Assembly: GCF_026191355.1 (NCBI RefSeq)
Contig: NZ_JAPHOQ010000017.1
Coordinates: 34,951 to 98,950, forward strand
Source: Legionella sheltonii
GTDB lineage: Bacteria > Pseudomonadota > Gammaproteobacteria > Legionellales > Legionellaceae
Length of the DNA: 64,000 bases
Reading direction: 5' to 3'
Shown piece after piece: positions 17,701 to 25,621 of this stretch. A program made the translations under genes and the position numbers. Each line of letters begins with the position of its first letter. Position 1 is the first letter of the stretch. The notes under the pieces are model-generated. The model made no database searches. It was not told the origin of the DNA and was given only the letters and a program-made list of their open reading frames with translations.

Positions 17701-20526
17701 AGCCGTGAAGAGGCTCAAAAGCAATTAATGACCGCTCCACTTACCAAAGGGCAAAAAGAGGCTTGCGAATTAATTACGACTACATCCGATCAATTTATTA
17801 TCATCCAAGGTTATGCTGGAACTGGAAAAACTACAATGACTCGAACAGCTATTGATTGTATGAATCAAGCACAATCTATGGCCTCAGAAGGCATTGATTT
17901 AGTCGCAGTAGCTCCTACTCATCAGGCAGTGAGGGAAATGAGGGCATTAGGAATCCAAGGGCAAACCTTAAAAAGCTTTCTGATGGAACAAGAACAAGAA
18001 GCAACCTTAACGCATAAGTCTTTAGTATTGCTTGATGAGTCTTCCATGGTATCCAATCGTGATTTTTCCAATCTCGTACAAAAAGTGAAAGATTCAGGGG
18101 CGCGTTGTGTGCTCATGGGTGATATAAGCCAACATCAAAGTATTGAAAGTGGAAAGCCAAGCAAAATATTAATGCAGGAAGGAAGTATCCAAGTGGCGTG
18201 GATGGACGCTTTGGTGAGACAGCAAGTCGAAGGATATAAAAGTGCCATTGAAACACTGATTGGAGGTGAAGAAGATAAGGCATTGGCTCAATTGAGCGCA
18301 TTGCCTTTGAATCTGATTGAAAGACACCATGCCAATAGTCCTTATCATGAACTAAACTCTTCAGTTATTGAATCAAGCACTATAAAGCAATCCCAATCAC
18401 TGCATGAAGATACCTTAAAAGCGAGCCTTGGGGAAAAATTAAACCCACAAAGCCCAATTGGGCTGGCTGTAGGTGATTATTTATCACGCACGCCCGAATG
18501 TCGCGATAAGACCATTGTCATTATTCATGAGAATAAAAACCGAGAAATTGCCAATAACCTCATCCGAGATGCTTTAATTGAAGAGTCTACCTTGGGCTCT
18601 GAAAATAGGGTATTTCCTCGTTTATTAAGCACCAACTACACCACCGAAGAGCTTTATTACTGTGAAACCTATCGTGATTGTTTAGAAAAAGGGGAGCATT
18701 TTTTGAAAAAAGGGGAGCAGTATTTCAAAGTGGTTTCAATAGATGAGTCGGCAAAGGTCGTTATTTTGAACGATACAAAAGGAAATAAAGTCCTCTTTAT
18801 TCCTGAAAAAGAAAACAAAGATTGGAAGATTGAGTTGTTTCAATCATCGCCAGGCCAAATTTCTATTGGAGAGAAAATTCATTTTAAGAAATCCAACAAA
18901 TCTCTAGGCCGTTTTGCTAATGAACGGGTACAAGTAACGAATATACAGCAAGAATCAGTTACAGTGAAAGATGGCCAGGGTGTTGAACATGTGCTGCACA
19001 AGCAGGAGATGAACGATGCTCATTGGGATTACAGTTATACTGCTACGAGTTATTCTATCCAAGGTGCATCATCCCCTTTTGTTATTGGTGTAGCAGAAAC
19101 AGGGAATGCCAAGGTCAATCATCTGCGTTCGTTTTATATTATGGTAACACGTGGCTCATTACATGCCATGATTTATACCGATAACTATCAAAAATTGAAA
19201 AAACAATTGCGTACTAATCCCGAAAAAACCTCAGCCTTAGAAGTACTAAATCGATTGGGTTCTAAAATCAAAAGCAGCCAAAATACTACTTTGTCTAAGA
19301 CGCCAAAGCCAGAACGTGATAAATCCCCAGTAAAGGAGCACGCTACTCAATATGATGCCAATACATTATCACAAAATTTATCACAGCATGCAGAGCTTGT
19401 TATTGAATCGCTTCTTGGTCAGCCTAATCGTGCTTTATCTTCAAAAAAGGAGTATCGATACGGTACGAATGGGAGTTTGACCTTTTGTTTGAGCGGTGAA
19501 AAAAGGGGAACTTGGTTTAATTTTGAAACCATGGAAAAAGGAAATTTGCTGCATTTAATTCAAAAAACATTAAATCTAAATTTTAAAGAAAGCCTCGCCT
19601 ATGCGGCAAAATTGACGGGTGATGATTTAAGGCAAGAAATTAAATTAGTGCCACAAAATCCTAAGCCAAATAAAGAAAAGCCGTCAGATGGCTCTAAAAC
19701 CCAAGACTATGGAAGGCAATTAGCGCAAGAATCAAAACCTATAACCGGAACACTTGCTGAAAAATACCTGAAAGAAATTAGAAAAATTCATAATATTTCT
19801 GGTGAGAATATCCGTTATCATCCTAAAGTCTATACCAAGAGCACAGAGGCAGTAAAATACAGACCGGCATTATTAAATATTGCACGAAATAAAGACAGTA
19901 ATGTAGTTGCAGTTGAAGCGGTTTACCTGGATCCAAAAACAGGGAATAAAGCGGCTATTAACATGAAATCAAAGAAAACCTATGGGGCAAAAATAGGTGC
20001 TGGAGTCATTTTAAATGAAGGTAAGGAAAAAGAGTGTGTCACCTATCTTGTAGAAGGGGTTGAAACGGGTTTGAGTGTTCGTGATGCAGTCCAAACAGAG
20101 CGTGTTATCGCCACCCTTGGAAAGGCAAATTTTCTAAATATTGATACGGCTCTTCTTACAAATAGAGTCGTTCTTTGTCTTGATAATGATCTCAAACCCA
20201 TTAAAGACGATAAAGTAATTATTCAAGCCATTGAACGATTAACTCAGCATGGAAAAATAGTTGAAATTGCTATCCCAACACGTGACAAAGACTTCAATGA
20301 TGTGAATAAAAAAAGTGGCATACAAGGTGTTATTGAATCATTAAATAAAGCAATAAGTATCGATAAAATTATGGGAATCACTAACAAAATTGATATGAAT
20401 AAAGATCAAATTAAAAATTGCCTTGAATCGATTTCACGACAATTGAAGATAGAACTTCCTGAGCATAAAAACCAATCTGTTGAAAAAATTAAAACGCTTC
20501 AGCGAGAAGAAATGGAACTCTATTAA
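14704..20526 (+). CDS. traI: TraI: MobF relaxase, helicase and Toprim fusion
   Basis: 1940 residues (F TraI 1756). Residues 1-300 form a MobF relaxase: paired tyrosines Y15-Y16 and Y22-Y23, the DLTFSAPKSVS motif, and the metal-binding HDTSREQDPQLHVHA. Residues 410-600 look like a degenerate helicase domain with no intact Walker A. Residues about 1010-1500 are the active superfamily 1 helicase with GYAGTGKTT at 1036-1044 and LLDESSM as Walker B. The C-terminus (about 1590-1910) resembles a primase-type zinc/Toprim region (YLVEGVETGLS, VVLCLDNDLK). TraI nicks oriT and unwinds the transferred strand; it is last in the operon. Confidence 0.94.
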   Translation: MMLSLQVKPIRNPSYYFNQENYYFRSQLTTEWVGESAAKQNLVGEVDEHTLKAVVGGILPSGDVIGVNVHSGEINHRGGYDLTFSAPKSVSYLGLVCEHQEFIDLHLNAVKTALKLIEKEAASARKSGKEGREYEKTGNLCFATILHDTSREQDPQLHVHALLMNATQRLDGKWRALASSINRNHGTMEWIMDNQILLGLVYRSELALGLNQMGLEIEHTGDAHGLFEIKHFDQHLLQRMSKRRTQIEEHVQEMHSDSLKAYDRATLHSRKAKEVVDPEELRQRWTKESNTLGINPSTYLNRLKEQTKEFNPSKKNQTNNMELSQAFKEAIAHLEDKKLKFTYHDLLQSSLYFSLGEQGLESLMAQIDHEIKTQNLIALDTEHRSFTTQTLIHKERELINKLSRFTPQTKSILRNHDKINELTGNQSIRHVVTQALSSKAGIILMRQQSAASRELLSTLIDYAEDSKKIRILSPTRLTALRMNQELTKSPSTLWQWVLSIGKEDLCETVSGFNYRHESEHKLPFFKSKKERELLIVDDVQRVSADEMSTLLTIADRRQAKVVLLEKSNALSGFKSDIADLLNKAQVKTFTVEDKPSVTTHINLIEAKTSEARLLKTAKMVCDLPLNQRQSTRVLTISKLEAKEVTEMIRAQLKERGELSSHEKVIHTLTRLSLTDSEKKLAKSYEQGWVLLQNSRTGSKKLTVLGIHEKENQLVVRDHHGIKSTISAQSISKSAQIYEQTPLSVGIGDKLIATGTLGFEGVKIGTQYEVSAFTRHGIKIKNGKNTIHLITDSEKNFPLDYDYAKTIYAEDFKPVAQTIMTLPAYALKKNTMSLLSESTKKELTIITDDVDKANRYALKTTAQTSALSLTLEAAQMNHGISLIDHATTTELLTTLEKALMHLSSDKPLKSESEKALNFAIAHLSEREAAFSRADLLKVAIHKALGKSGFGELNDTLDNLIASGTLISGKERLLTTKEAVLFEESIINTVKSGMNTVKPLMSREEAQKQLMTAPLTKGQKEACELITTTSDQFIIIQGYAGTGKTTMTRTAIDCMNQAQSMASEGIDLVAVAPTHQAVREMRALGIQGQTLKSFLMEQEQEATLTHKSLVLLDESSMVSNRDFSNLVQKVKDSGARCVLMGDISQHQSIESGKPSKILMQEGSIQVAWMDALVRQQVEGYKSAIETLIGGEEDKALAQLSALPLNLIERHHANSPYHELNSSVIESSTIKQSQSLHEDTLKASLGEKLNPQSPIGLAVGDYLSRTPECRDKTIVIIHENKNREIANNLIRDALIEESTLGSENRVFPRLLSTNYTTEELYYCETYRDCLEKGEHFLKKGEQYFKVVSIDESAKVVILNDTKGNKVLFIPEKENKDWKIELFQSSPGQISIGEKIHFKKSNKSLGRFANERVQVTNIQQESVTVKDGQGVEHVLHKQEMNDAHWDYSYTATSYSIQGASSPFVIGVAETGNAKVNHLRSFYIMVTRGSLHAMIYTDNYQKLKKQLRTNPEKTSALEVLNRLGSKIKSSQNTTLSKTPKPERDKSPVKEHATQYDANTLSQNLSQHAELVIESLLGQPNRALSSKKEYRYGTNGSLTFCLSGEKRGTWFNFETMEKGNLLHLIQKTLNLNFKESLAYAAKLTGDDLRQEIKLVPQNPKPNKEKPSDGSKTQDYGRQLAQESKPITGTLAEKYLKEIRKIHNISGENIRYHPKVYTKSTEAVKYRPALLNIARNKDSNVVAVEAVYLDPKTGNKAAINMKSKKTYGAKIGAGVILNEGKEKECVTYLVEGVETGLSVRDAVQTERVIATLGKANFLNIDTALLTNRVVLCLDNDLKPIKDDKVIIQAIERLTQHGKIVEIAIPTRDKDFNDVNKKSGIQGVIESLNKAISIDKIMGITNKIDMNKDQIKNCLESISRQLKIELPEHKNQSVEKIKTLQREEMELY

Positions 20527-20676
20527 TTGGGTGAATTAAGTTTAAAATAGATGCTCTTTTACTTATTTTCTTATTGACAGAGTGGCTCATTTTTCTTTTT
20601 GAACCTAAGGGTTAAAGTGCCAAATAAAAGTTAATTTTCCCGAAATTTAATCAGAAATTAGACTGACCTATAAAGC
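20527..20676. other. Convergent gap between traI and the TraM-like gene
   Basis: AT-rich 150 bp between two genes that read toward each other. It has one weak inverted repeat (AACC TAA GGTT region near 20601-20612) but no convincing stem with a T-run. No gene seen. Confidence 0.4.
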
Positions 20677-21045
20677 TTAATTATTGATAAATCCCTCAAT
20701 GAAATTATCTACTTTCTTTTTAATTGTTGCGATATGCTCCTCTGCATTTTCCATTCCTTCGGGAAGTTTATTTTTATCATAGACACAACGAAATATATCA
20801 GCGCTTATTGCCAATAATCTTAAAAGATGAGTCGTGTGTTGACGATTTAATTCCTCTTCTTTTTCTAAGCGCCTTTTTTCTTCCTCACCAAGCCCAGGAT
20901 TTTCTTTATTATGAAGATAAACTTTAATTCCTAATTCAATCATTTCCTTCATGGTTTGAGACGATGAGTCATGCCTTTCATCCCTTTTAATTGTTTCAAG
21001 TTGATCAATTATTTTTTGATTAAGATAACAATAAGCCTTGGGCAT
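20677..21045 (-). CDS. TraM-like relaxosome accessory protein
   Basis: 122 residues. A ribbon-helix-helix-like N-terminus (residues 1-45, with the TMKEMIELGIKVYLH helix) is followed by a charged linker and a helical C-terminus (LLRLLAISADIF...IKKKVDNFIEGF). This matches the architecture and length of F TraM (127 residues), which binds sites in oriT as a tetramer and contacts TraD. It is transcribed toward traI and sits beside the predicted nic site, as traM does in F. AGAGGA lies five bases before the ATG. Sequence identity to TraM looks low, so the name rests on architecture and position. Confidence 0.62.
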   Translation of the reverse strand: MPKAYCYLNQKIIDQLETIKRDERHDSSSQTMKEMIELGIKVYLHNKENPGLGEEEKRRLEKEEELNRQHTTHLLRLLAISADIFRCVYDKNKLPEGMENAEEHIATIKKKVDNFIEGFINN

Positions 21046-21180
21046 AAAATCCTCTTTGTAAATAGATTACGGACTTTGAGTACATGGATTTAAATCATTT
21101 TAGAAGGCATTGTATCATTACTATTTAGGTGTTTAATAGGTGTGTGTTGTGAATTTTACGGTGTTAATAGAAAAATAAAC

Positions 21181-21245
21181 AGGTGTGCATTAGGTGTTGA
21201 TTTATTATAACTTATTGATTAATATTAAAGAGTGGATGCACACCT
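21181..21245. repeat. 10-bp inverted repeat with 45-bp spacer in oriT
   Basis: Arms AGGTGTGCAT (21181-21190) and ATGCACACCT (21236-21245) are perfect complements. The left arm is followed 11 bp later by another AGGTGT. The intervening segment is AT-rich. This suits binding of an oligomeric accessory protein such as the adjacent TraM-like product. Confidence 0.7.
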
Positions 21246-21335
21246 ATTGAAAATTGAGATTGAAGTAAAATTAAAAATGATTTTTATCACTTAACTTACT
21301 GATTATTATGAAAATTTTTATAAGTCATGCTAATG

Positions 21336-21347
21336 GCGAGGGGTGTG
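21336..21347 (+). promoter_or_regulatory. nic: Putative nic site for TraI
   Basis: GCGAGGGGTGTG differs by one base from the F plasmid nic core GCGTGGGGTGTG as I recall it, where MobF TraI cuts between T and G. By analogy the cut would be between 21344 and 21345. The strand orientation is right: the 3' side points away from traI, so the tra genes would enter last. Confidence 0.68.
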
Positions 21348-21517
21348 TTTGTTTTAAGTGTTATTTTAGGTTCTTGTGGTTTGCATTCGGTGGGTGTTTT
21401 TATTTTTAATTTTGGATCATTTGATCATGATAGCGCGGAATAAATTGCGAGTATGTGATTTTATTTTTTATAATTAAATTATGCGAGATACAATCAAAAA
21501 TAAGGATATTTTTAAAT

Positions 21518-21614
21518 ATGAAACTGATTAAATTGATTTTAAAAAAAATTGCCAAGATCATTCATTTTCGCCCATATTCTGAGTGGACTGAAGAAGAAAA
21601 AATAGAATATGCTA
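21518..21614 (+). pseudogene. 5' part of a small gene split by an IS630-family element
   Basis: The ATG at 21518 opens a frame for 32 residues (MKLIKLILKKIAKIIHFRPY...), basic and amphipathic, ending at the TA target of the IS. Inside the IS the frame runs a few codons to an accidental stop at 21637. If one TA and the IS are removed, it continues in frame into 22767-22984 and gives a 104-residue protein. No function recognised. Confidence 0.78.
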
Positions 21615-22764
21615 AGCGTACCGCATTAAGTATCTAGCGCAAATCAAGATAAGCCTCATAATTGAAATTAATTTTGGAAATAGTTCTTCCCTCATGATAG
21701 TGCCAGATCAATTTTCTCACTTGCTGAATAAGATCTTCCATTTTAGCGAATGATTTACAACCGTAAACTTTATGCTTCAACCAATGCCAAAAACGCTCTA
21801 TTGGATTGTACTCAGGTGAATACGGTGGTAAAAAATGCAAGTCTACCCACTCATGCTTTTTGACAAATTTCTGTACTTTTTTACTTTTGTGTATCGTTCC
21901 ATTATCCAAAATGATCGCAAGCTTTTTATTGGGATTTGCTTTATGAAGCTGATGCAGAAACATAATAAATTGCTGGCTGTTTCCTGAATCGGCTTGTTTC
22001 CAGTAAAATCGGCTCGTTCTTAAATTTAAAGCACCAAAAAGTGTTTTGCTCAGTCTATTTTTAACCGTATTTACTGTTTTTTTTCACCTGTTTTGAACCA
22101 TCCACGGCTAACATATGGTTGATTAGAAAAATGGGATTCATCAGCAAATAAAACTTCCATCTCATTTGGAGTGTTTTGTTTTATCGCTGTCACAATCTCT
22201 GCAACTTTTGATTTCTTCTCCGTCGGTGAGGGAGCATTTTCAGGCATTGTTTTTGAAAAACGTTTATACACATAGCCATGTTTATTCAGGGCCTTCGCAA
22301 ATGTTTTTTCACAGGCCCTAATGCCTTGCTTATCAAACCAATCACGTAGCAAATTAATTTGCCAACCGCTTTCCTGATAACCATAATCCTGTGGAGAGCG
22401 TTCTAACAATTCTTTAAGCCTGGATTCTATTGCCGGTGCTTTTTGCGCGGGACGACCAGATGCTTTTTTTGTCTTAAGACCCTCAATTCCCTTTTCAACA
22501 TACCGGTTTAGCCATAACCGTATCGTGATAATATTTCTATTTAATTGTTTCGCTATTTCGGGCGGGGATTTTCCTTGGTCTGATAACAATACATAGTAGG
22601 CACGTTCACCAATGTTTGTATTTCTACCCAAGCGAAGTCTTGTTAATTCCGAGCGCTCTGCCTCTTTTAAAGATATCCTTATCATTTTTAATCAAATCAT
22701 TTATTGTGGGATGACAGAATAAACAATATCACCAATTTGCGCTAGATACTTAATGCGGTCCGCT
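21615..22764 (-). mobile_element. IS630-family insertion sequence, complete, 1150 bp
   Basis: The ends are inverted repeats of about 30 bp with one mismatch (AGCGTACCGCATTAAGTATC... at the left, the complement of ...GATACTTAATGCGGTCCGCT at the right). It is flanked by TA on both sides (21613-21614 and 22765-22766), the duplicated dinucleotide typical of IS630/Tc1-mariner elements. It carries one transposase gene on the minus strand and disrupts a small gene. Confidence 0.93.
21634..22685 (-). CDS. IS630-family transposase, expressed through a -1 frameshift
   Basis: Two overlapping frames. 22685-22071 encodes the helix-turn-helix N-terminus (EIAKQLNRNIITIRLWL) and the first catalytic Asp in LFADESHF. 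A run of eight A on the coding strand (22077-22084 as T8) allows a -1 slip into the frame that continues through SKTLFGALNLRT and carries the second Asp (ILDNGTIHKS) and the Glu (YNPIERFWHWLK), ending at 21634. Without the slip the first frame stops at once. Such A-run frameshifting is common in IS630 elements, so I read this as one functional gene. Confidence 0.88.
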
Positions 22765-22766
22765 TA

Positions 22767-22984
22767 AAAGGCAACGTACTTTTAATTCCTCTCATCAATC
22801 AAATGAACCAAGAATAAATCCGGCTACTGGGCTTCCAATGATTGGTTGTCTTGACGTTAACGGAAATTCTTTTGGAACTAATCACAGCCATGACCATTTC
22901 AGAAGAAACAATGACGACTCTTATCGTCCCTTTTCTTCTACAAGTTACAGCAGTAGTTACGATCCATTTACTAATCGCTATTAA
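22767..22984 (+). pseudogene. 3' part of the small gene split by the IS630 element
   Basis: Joining 21518-21614 to 22767 restores an uninterrupted frame to a TAA at 22982-22984. The restored C-terminal half reads NPATGLPMIGCLDVNGNSFG and then a His/Asp/Ser/Tyr-rich tail (SYSSSYDPFTNRY). I recall similar NPATGLPMI...DVNGN tails in short gamma-proteobacterial hypothetical proteins, but no function. The remaining ~110 bp to 23097 show no gene. Confidence 0.78.
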
Positions 22985-23097
22985 TAAAGTTCAATAATGC
23001 GAATCAAAATAAATTTAAGGGAAACTATGGCTTTAAATTAGCGCAAAAAAAGTTAATGAAAAAGAAAGAATTAAATATAGAGCGTTCGCCTTATAGT

Positions 23098-23313
23098 TTA
23101 TTTATTATATAAATTTGCCAAATTCCAGGCGCGTAGCCATGCTCTCAATATAGCCGTTGTGCAGGCCTCACCGTTTGGAGTTTCAGCACAAAAACGGCCT
23201 TTAATTATGGCCATCAATTTGTCATCGCGACATGGTGTAGGAGGAATTCCTTTTTTAAAAGCATTTGCACCCAATACAGAAGCTGTAACGATTTGTTGTT
23301 CGAGTTTGTTCAT
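23098..23313 (-). CDS. Small hypothetical protein
   Basis: 71 residues from the ATG at 23313, which has AGGA eight bases upstream; an ATG three codons earlier overlaps that site and is less likely. The sequence has a Cys in PPTPCRDDK and a Trp-rich C-terminus (LRAWLRAWNLANLYNK). No family recognised. It lies downstream of, and in the same direction as, the DUF932 gene. Confidence 0.6.
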   Translation of the reverse strand: MNKLEQQIVTASVLGANAFKKGIPPTPCRDDKLMAIIKGRFCAETPNGEACTTAILRAWLRAWNLANLYNK

Positions 23314-23368
23314 TTTAAACATCCTGTTAACTTGTTGTCAGTAGAGCAATTTTGAATAATCACTTAAA

Positions 23369-23395
23369 TTGCACCGCCTCATGCAGGTGGTGCAA
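23369..23395 (-). terminator. Hairpin after the DUF932 gene
   Basis: Stem of 11 pairs with one G-T pair (TTGCACCGCCT / AGGTGGTGCAA) and a 5-base loop. On the minus strand it is followed by TTTAAG, a short T-run. It lies just past the stop of the minus-strand gene at 23415, so it may be a weak terminator or an attenuator before the 23313 gene. Confidence 0.55.
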
Positions 23396-23414
23396 TACCA
23401 TACCTATTTAATTA

Positions 23415-24230
23415 TTACTGCACACCTTTTAATTCCATCATTTTTTCAGCAAGTGTCCATAGGGCTTTATTTAATTTGATGCTCTGATCAATTCCTGACA
23501 CCTTGCGAGTACGAAAGCGCTTGGGATAACCATGCGAATCCTTTGAGTACCCACTTACTCCACCTTTGACAACATTTTCTTGAACAATATTAAACACTGT
23601 AAATAAATCATTTGCGTTTGCCTCTTCTCTTCTACGTGGAGCAAGCAATTTTGATGGCGCAATATCACGTCCGATCTCACTGTCCTCAAATCGCAATGTA
23701 TGTGCTGCTTGTGCAAATAATTGCTTTTCTTGCTGATCCAGCCTGACCGAAGCCATTTTATGTGATGATTCAATCATTAACTGTGAGTCTTCGATAATTT
23801 TATAAGTACCCTCAATAATATTTCCAACAATATCACCCTGGTGGCGCACTCTCATTTCATCATAAGAATGACCAGCTACGAGACCATTGCTGCAAACAAG
23901 ACGAAATACACCTGCATTTAAACGATAGGAAGACAGGCCATCGTGAGAATTCACAAGTACAAGCTCAGGAAATAATTGAGTAAAAGATGGCTTTGTATCA
24001 CGGTGACGAAAACGGATCATGTGCTTCGTAAATGCTTTTTTAGTTTCTATTCGAGAATTGCTTTGATGAGCCCATGTTGGATAAAACCCTTCTTGCATTA
24101 ACCCTTCAATGACATTGATTGTTGAAATATGTTGATATTTATCGCTGGTGTGCTCTGCACTTTCTTGAGTAAAGATTGATGGTGCTTTACGTCTTAACAT
24201 ATCAATAGTTAAGTAATGGGTATGTAACAT
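23415..24230 (-). CDS. DUF932-family protein
   Basis: 271 residues from the ATG at 24230, which has AAGGA eight bases upstream; an ATG at 24260 lies inside the leader repeat and is less likely. It matches the DUF932 (phage/plasmid-like TIGR03299-type) family by the core RHRDTKPSF...PELVLVNSHDGLSSYRLNAGVFRLVCSNGLVAG. Members are common in leading regions of conjugative plasmids; their biochemical role is not known. It is read away from a divergent promoter shared with the gene at 24423. Confidence 0.82.
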   Translation of the reverse strand: MLHTHYLTIDMLRRKAPSIFTQESAEHTSDKYQHISTINVIEGLMQEGFYPTWAHQSNSRIETKKAFTKHMIRFRHRDTKPSFTQLFPELVLVNSHDGLSSYRLNAGVFRLVCSNGLVAGHSYDEMRVRHQGDIVGNIIEGTYKIIEDSQLMIESSHKMASVRLDQQEKQLFAQAAHTLRFEDSEIGRDIAPSKLLAPRRREEANANDLFTVFNIVQENVVKGGVSGYSKDSHGYPKRFRTRKVSGIDQSIKLNKALWTLAEKMMELKGVQ

Positions 24231-24281
24231 TTTTGTTATCCTTATTTGTGGTTTAACCATGTGTCCCGATTGGACATTTTT

Positions 24282-24310
24282 AGAATAGCAAAATCAGAAG
24301 TCGAAGTCAA
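24282..24310 (-). promoter_or_regulatory. Sigma-70-type promoter for the DUF932 gene
   Basis: On the minus strand TTGACT (24310-24305) and TATTCT (24287-24282) are separated by 17 bases. The expected start is 20-30 bases before the repeated leader. Confidence 0.7.
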
Positions 24311-24333
24311 CAAATAAACGCAACAAAAAATTG

Positions 24334-24363
24334 TTGATATCTTAAGGTATCCTACATTATAAT
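24334..24363 (+). promoter_or_regulatory. Sigma-70-type promoter for the 24423 gene
   Basis: TTGATA (24334-24339) and perfect TATAAT (24358-24363) with an 18-base spacer. The two promoters of this region point away from each other and are separated by about 24 bp. Confidence 0.75.
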
Positions 24364-24422
24364 AAAATGTCCACTTGATTTGGGACTCAAGGTTAAACCA
24401 CAAATAAGGAAAAAATAAAACA

Positions 24423-24725
24423 ATGACTATTAAGCTCAGTATTAGCCACTATGACAATCAAAACCGTTGGCTATACGGTGAAACTGATAATGGCAACAAG
24501 TATGTGTTGATTGATGAATGGCATGAAGAGAAAAGGACTTATTATCCAGTGCCTTATACTTGCACTCATAACGGCTTACCCTATATACCGCTTTATGATG
24601 AGAACTATGAAATTAAGTGTGGATTTAACCATACATGGGATAAATCTATTGTCGAACGTTTTTCAAGTGCATATGCAGTATATACTGCAATTCTTGAATA
24701 TTTACAAAATAAGTCTGGCAAATAA
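24423..24725 (+). CDS. Hypothetical 100-residue protein of the leading region
   Basis: ATG 13 bases after AAGGA of the repeated leader. The protein is rich in Tyr, Asn and Trp (HYDNQNRWLYGETDNGNKYVLIDEW...) and soluble, with no membrane segment. No family recognised. It shares the divergent control region with the DUF932 gene, so the two are probably co-regulated. Confidence 0.68.
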   Translation: MTIKLSISHYDNQNRWLYGETDNGNKYVLIDEWHEEKRTYYPVPYTCTHNGLPYIPLYDENYEIKCGFNHTWDKSIVERFSSAYAVYTAILEYLQNKSGK

Positions 24726-24804
24726 CTGGATATATAAATAAATCAGAATTGGCTAATAAATCCTGTTAAGTATTTTATCTACCGTTTTAATGAATGAGGC
24801 ATTC

Positions 24805-25617
24805 ATGAAAGAACAATTGCAAATTGTCTTAAGAAAAAATCGCCGATCTGGTGATTTGATCCAGATTGCACGAAAGGCAGACAAGAAAAAAATCATCCAT
24901 AGCTATCAAGAAGGAATCGACCCCTTATCCGATGCCCCGCTTTTAAATAAAGCTGAGCTATTTGAATTGAAGTGGTTTGATCAAATGCTTAAATTTTTCC
25001 TTGATCAGACAGAGAGTCACGCCACTGATCTGGAGCGTTATCGTTTATTTATGCCTGAATCACTATATCAAGCGATGTATCATCTTTGGGTAAGATGTGA
25101 GGAAAATAATATTGATTATCGCCCCATGGATTCCATAATTAAATCCATTATTAACAAAATTAAAGCAACTGAAACTAAGCTTTACGAAAAAACGGGGGAA
25201 CGGGTTAATGTATTAAAAGATATTAATTTTCGTGAACTCGTCACGGATACTGATAAAGACGCACAAGATGCAAAAACTATATTTAGCACATTAATTGAAA
25301 CCCCGAAGTTTTTTGATTTTTTTAATCAGATAGCACAATCAAAATATCGGAAATTATCAAACATTAAAGAAAATCACTTTAAAGGGTACGCGAAAGCGCA
25401 TCATTTGCCGCCAAAATGGGTTTATGCCTGCGCTATTGATGTAATTGCCAAACGCATCAACCCACTATCTATTATTACAGAAGATTGTTTATTAGTGCTT
25501 TGGGTTAAACCAAGCCTTCGTGTCGGGATAAGTAAAGACACGCTGCTTGAAAAGTTAAATGAATGGGGCGTTAGTCACCATATTATTGAGAAAACCATGC
25601 AATCAGAGCTTGTTTAG
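24805..25617 (+). CDS. Hypothetical protein, helical, leading region
   Basis: 270 residues from the ATG at 24805, which has GAGG six bases upstream (24790 is an alternative). Mostly charged and helical, without signal or membrane segments. The C-terminal part contains HLPPKWVYACAIDVIAKRINPLS. No family recognised. It is followed without a clear break by a frame lacking a normal start, suggesting an operon. Confidence 0.65.
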   Translation: MKEQLQIVLRKNRRSGDLIQIARKADKKKIIHSYQEGIDPLSDAPLLNKAELFELKWFDQMLKFFLDQTESHATDLERYRLFMPESLYQAMYHLWVRCEENNIDYRPMDSIIKSIINKIKATETKLYEKTGERVNVLKDINFRELVTDTDKDAQDAKTIFSTLIETPKFFDFFNQIAQSKYRKLSNIKENHFKGYAKAHHLPPKWVYACAIDVIAKRINPLSIITEDCLLVLWVKPSLRVGISKDTLLEKLNEWGVSHHIIEKTMQSELV

Positions 25618-25621
25618 TTAA

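Larger units (their letters stand above)
21046..21454 (+). other. oriT: Probable origin of transfer (oriT)
   Basis: Non-coding 409 bp between the TraM-like gene and the leading region. It holds AGGTGT repeats at 21127, 21138, 21181 and 21192 (two pairs, each spaced 11 bp), an inverted copy at 21240-21245, and a 10-bp perfect inverted repeat at 21181-21190 / 21236-21245. These are candidate TraM sites. Further right lies a sequence very like the F nic core. The order tra operon, TraM gene, accessory sites, nic, leading region is the F arrangement. Confidence 0.72.
24239..24410. repeat. Inverted leader repeats of a divergent promoter region
   Basis: GGTTAAACCACAAATAAGGA occurs once on each strand (24239-24258 on minus, 24391-24410 on plus). 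Each lies just before the start codon of its divergent gene and contains its ribosome site. Upstream of each is a further similar stretch with AAAATGTCCA and GGGAC. The two transcripts would therefore start with near-identical 5' leaders. Confidence 0.88.

Noticed and set aside
21615..21637. Stop of the small gene at 21635-21637 as its true end
   Set aside because: It lies in the inverted repeat of the IS630 element; the frame continues beyond the IS after 22766.
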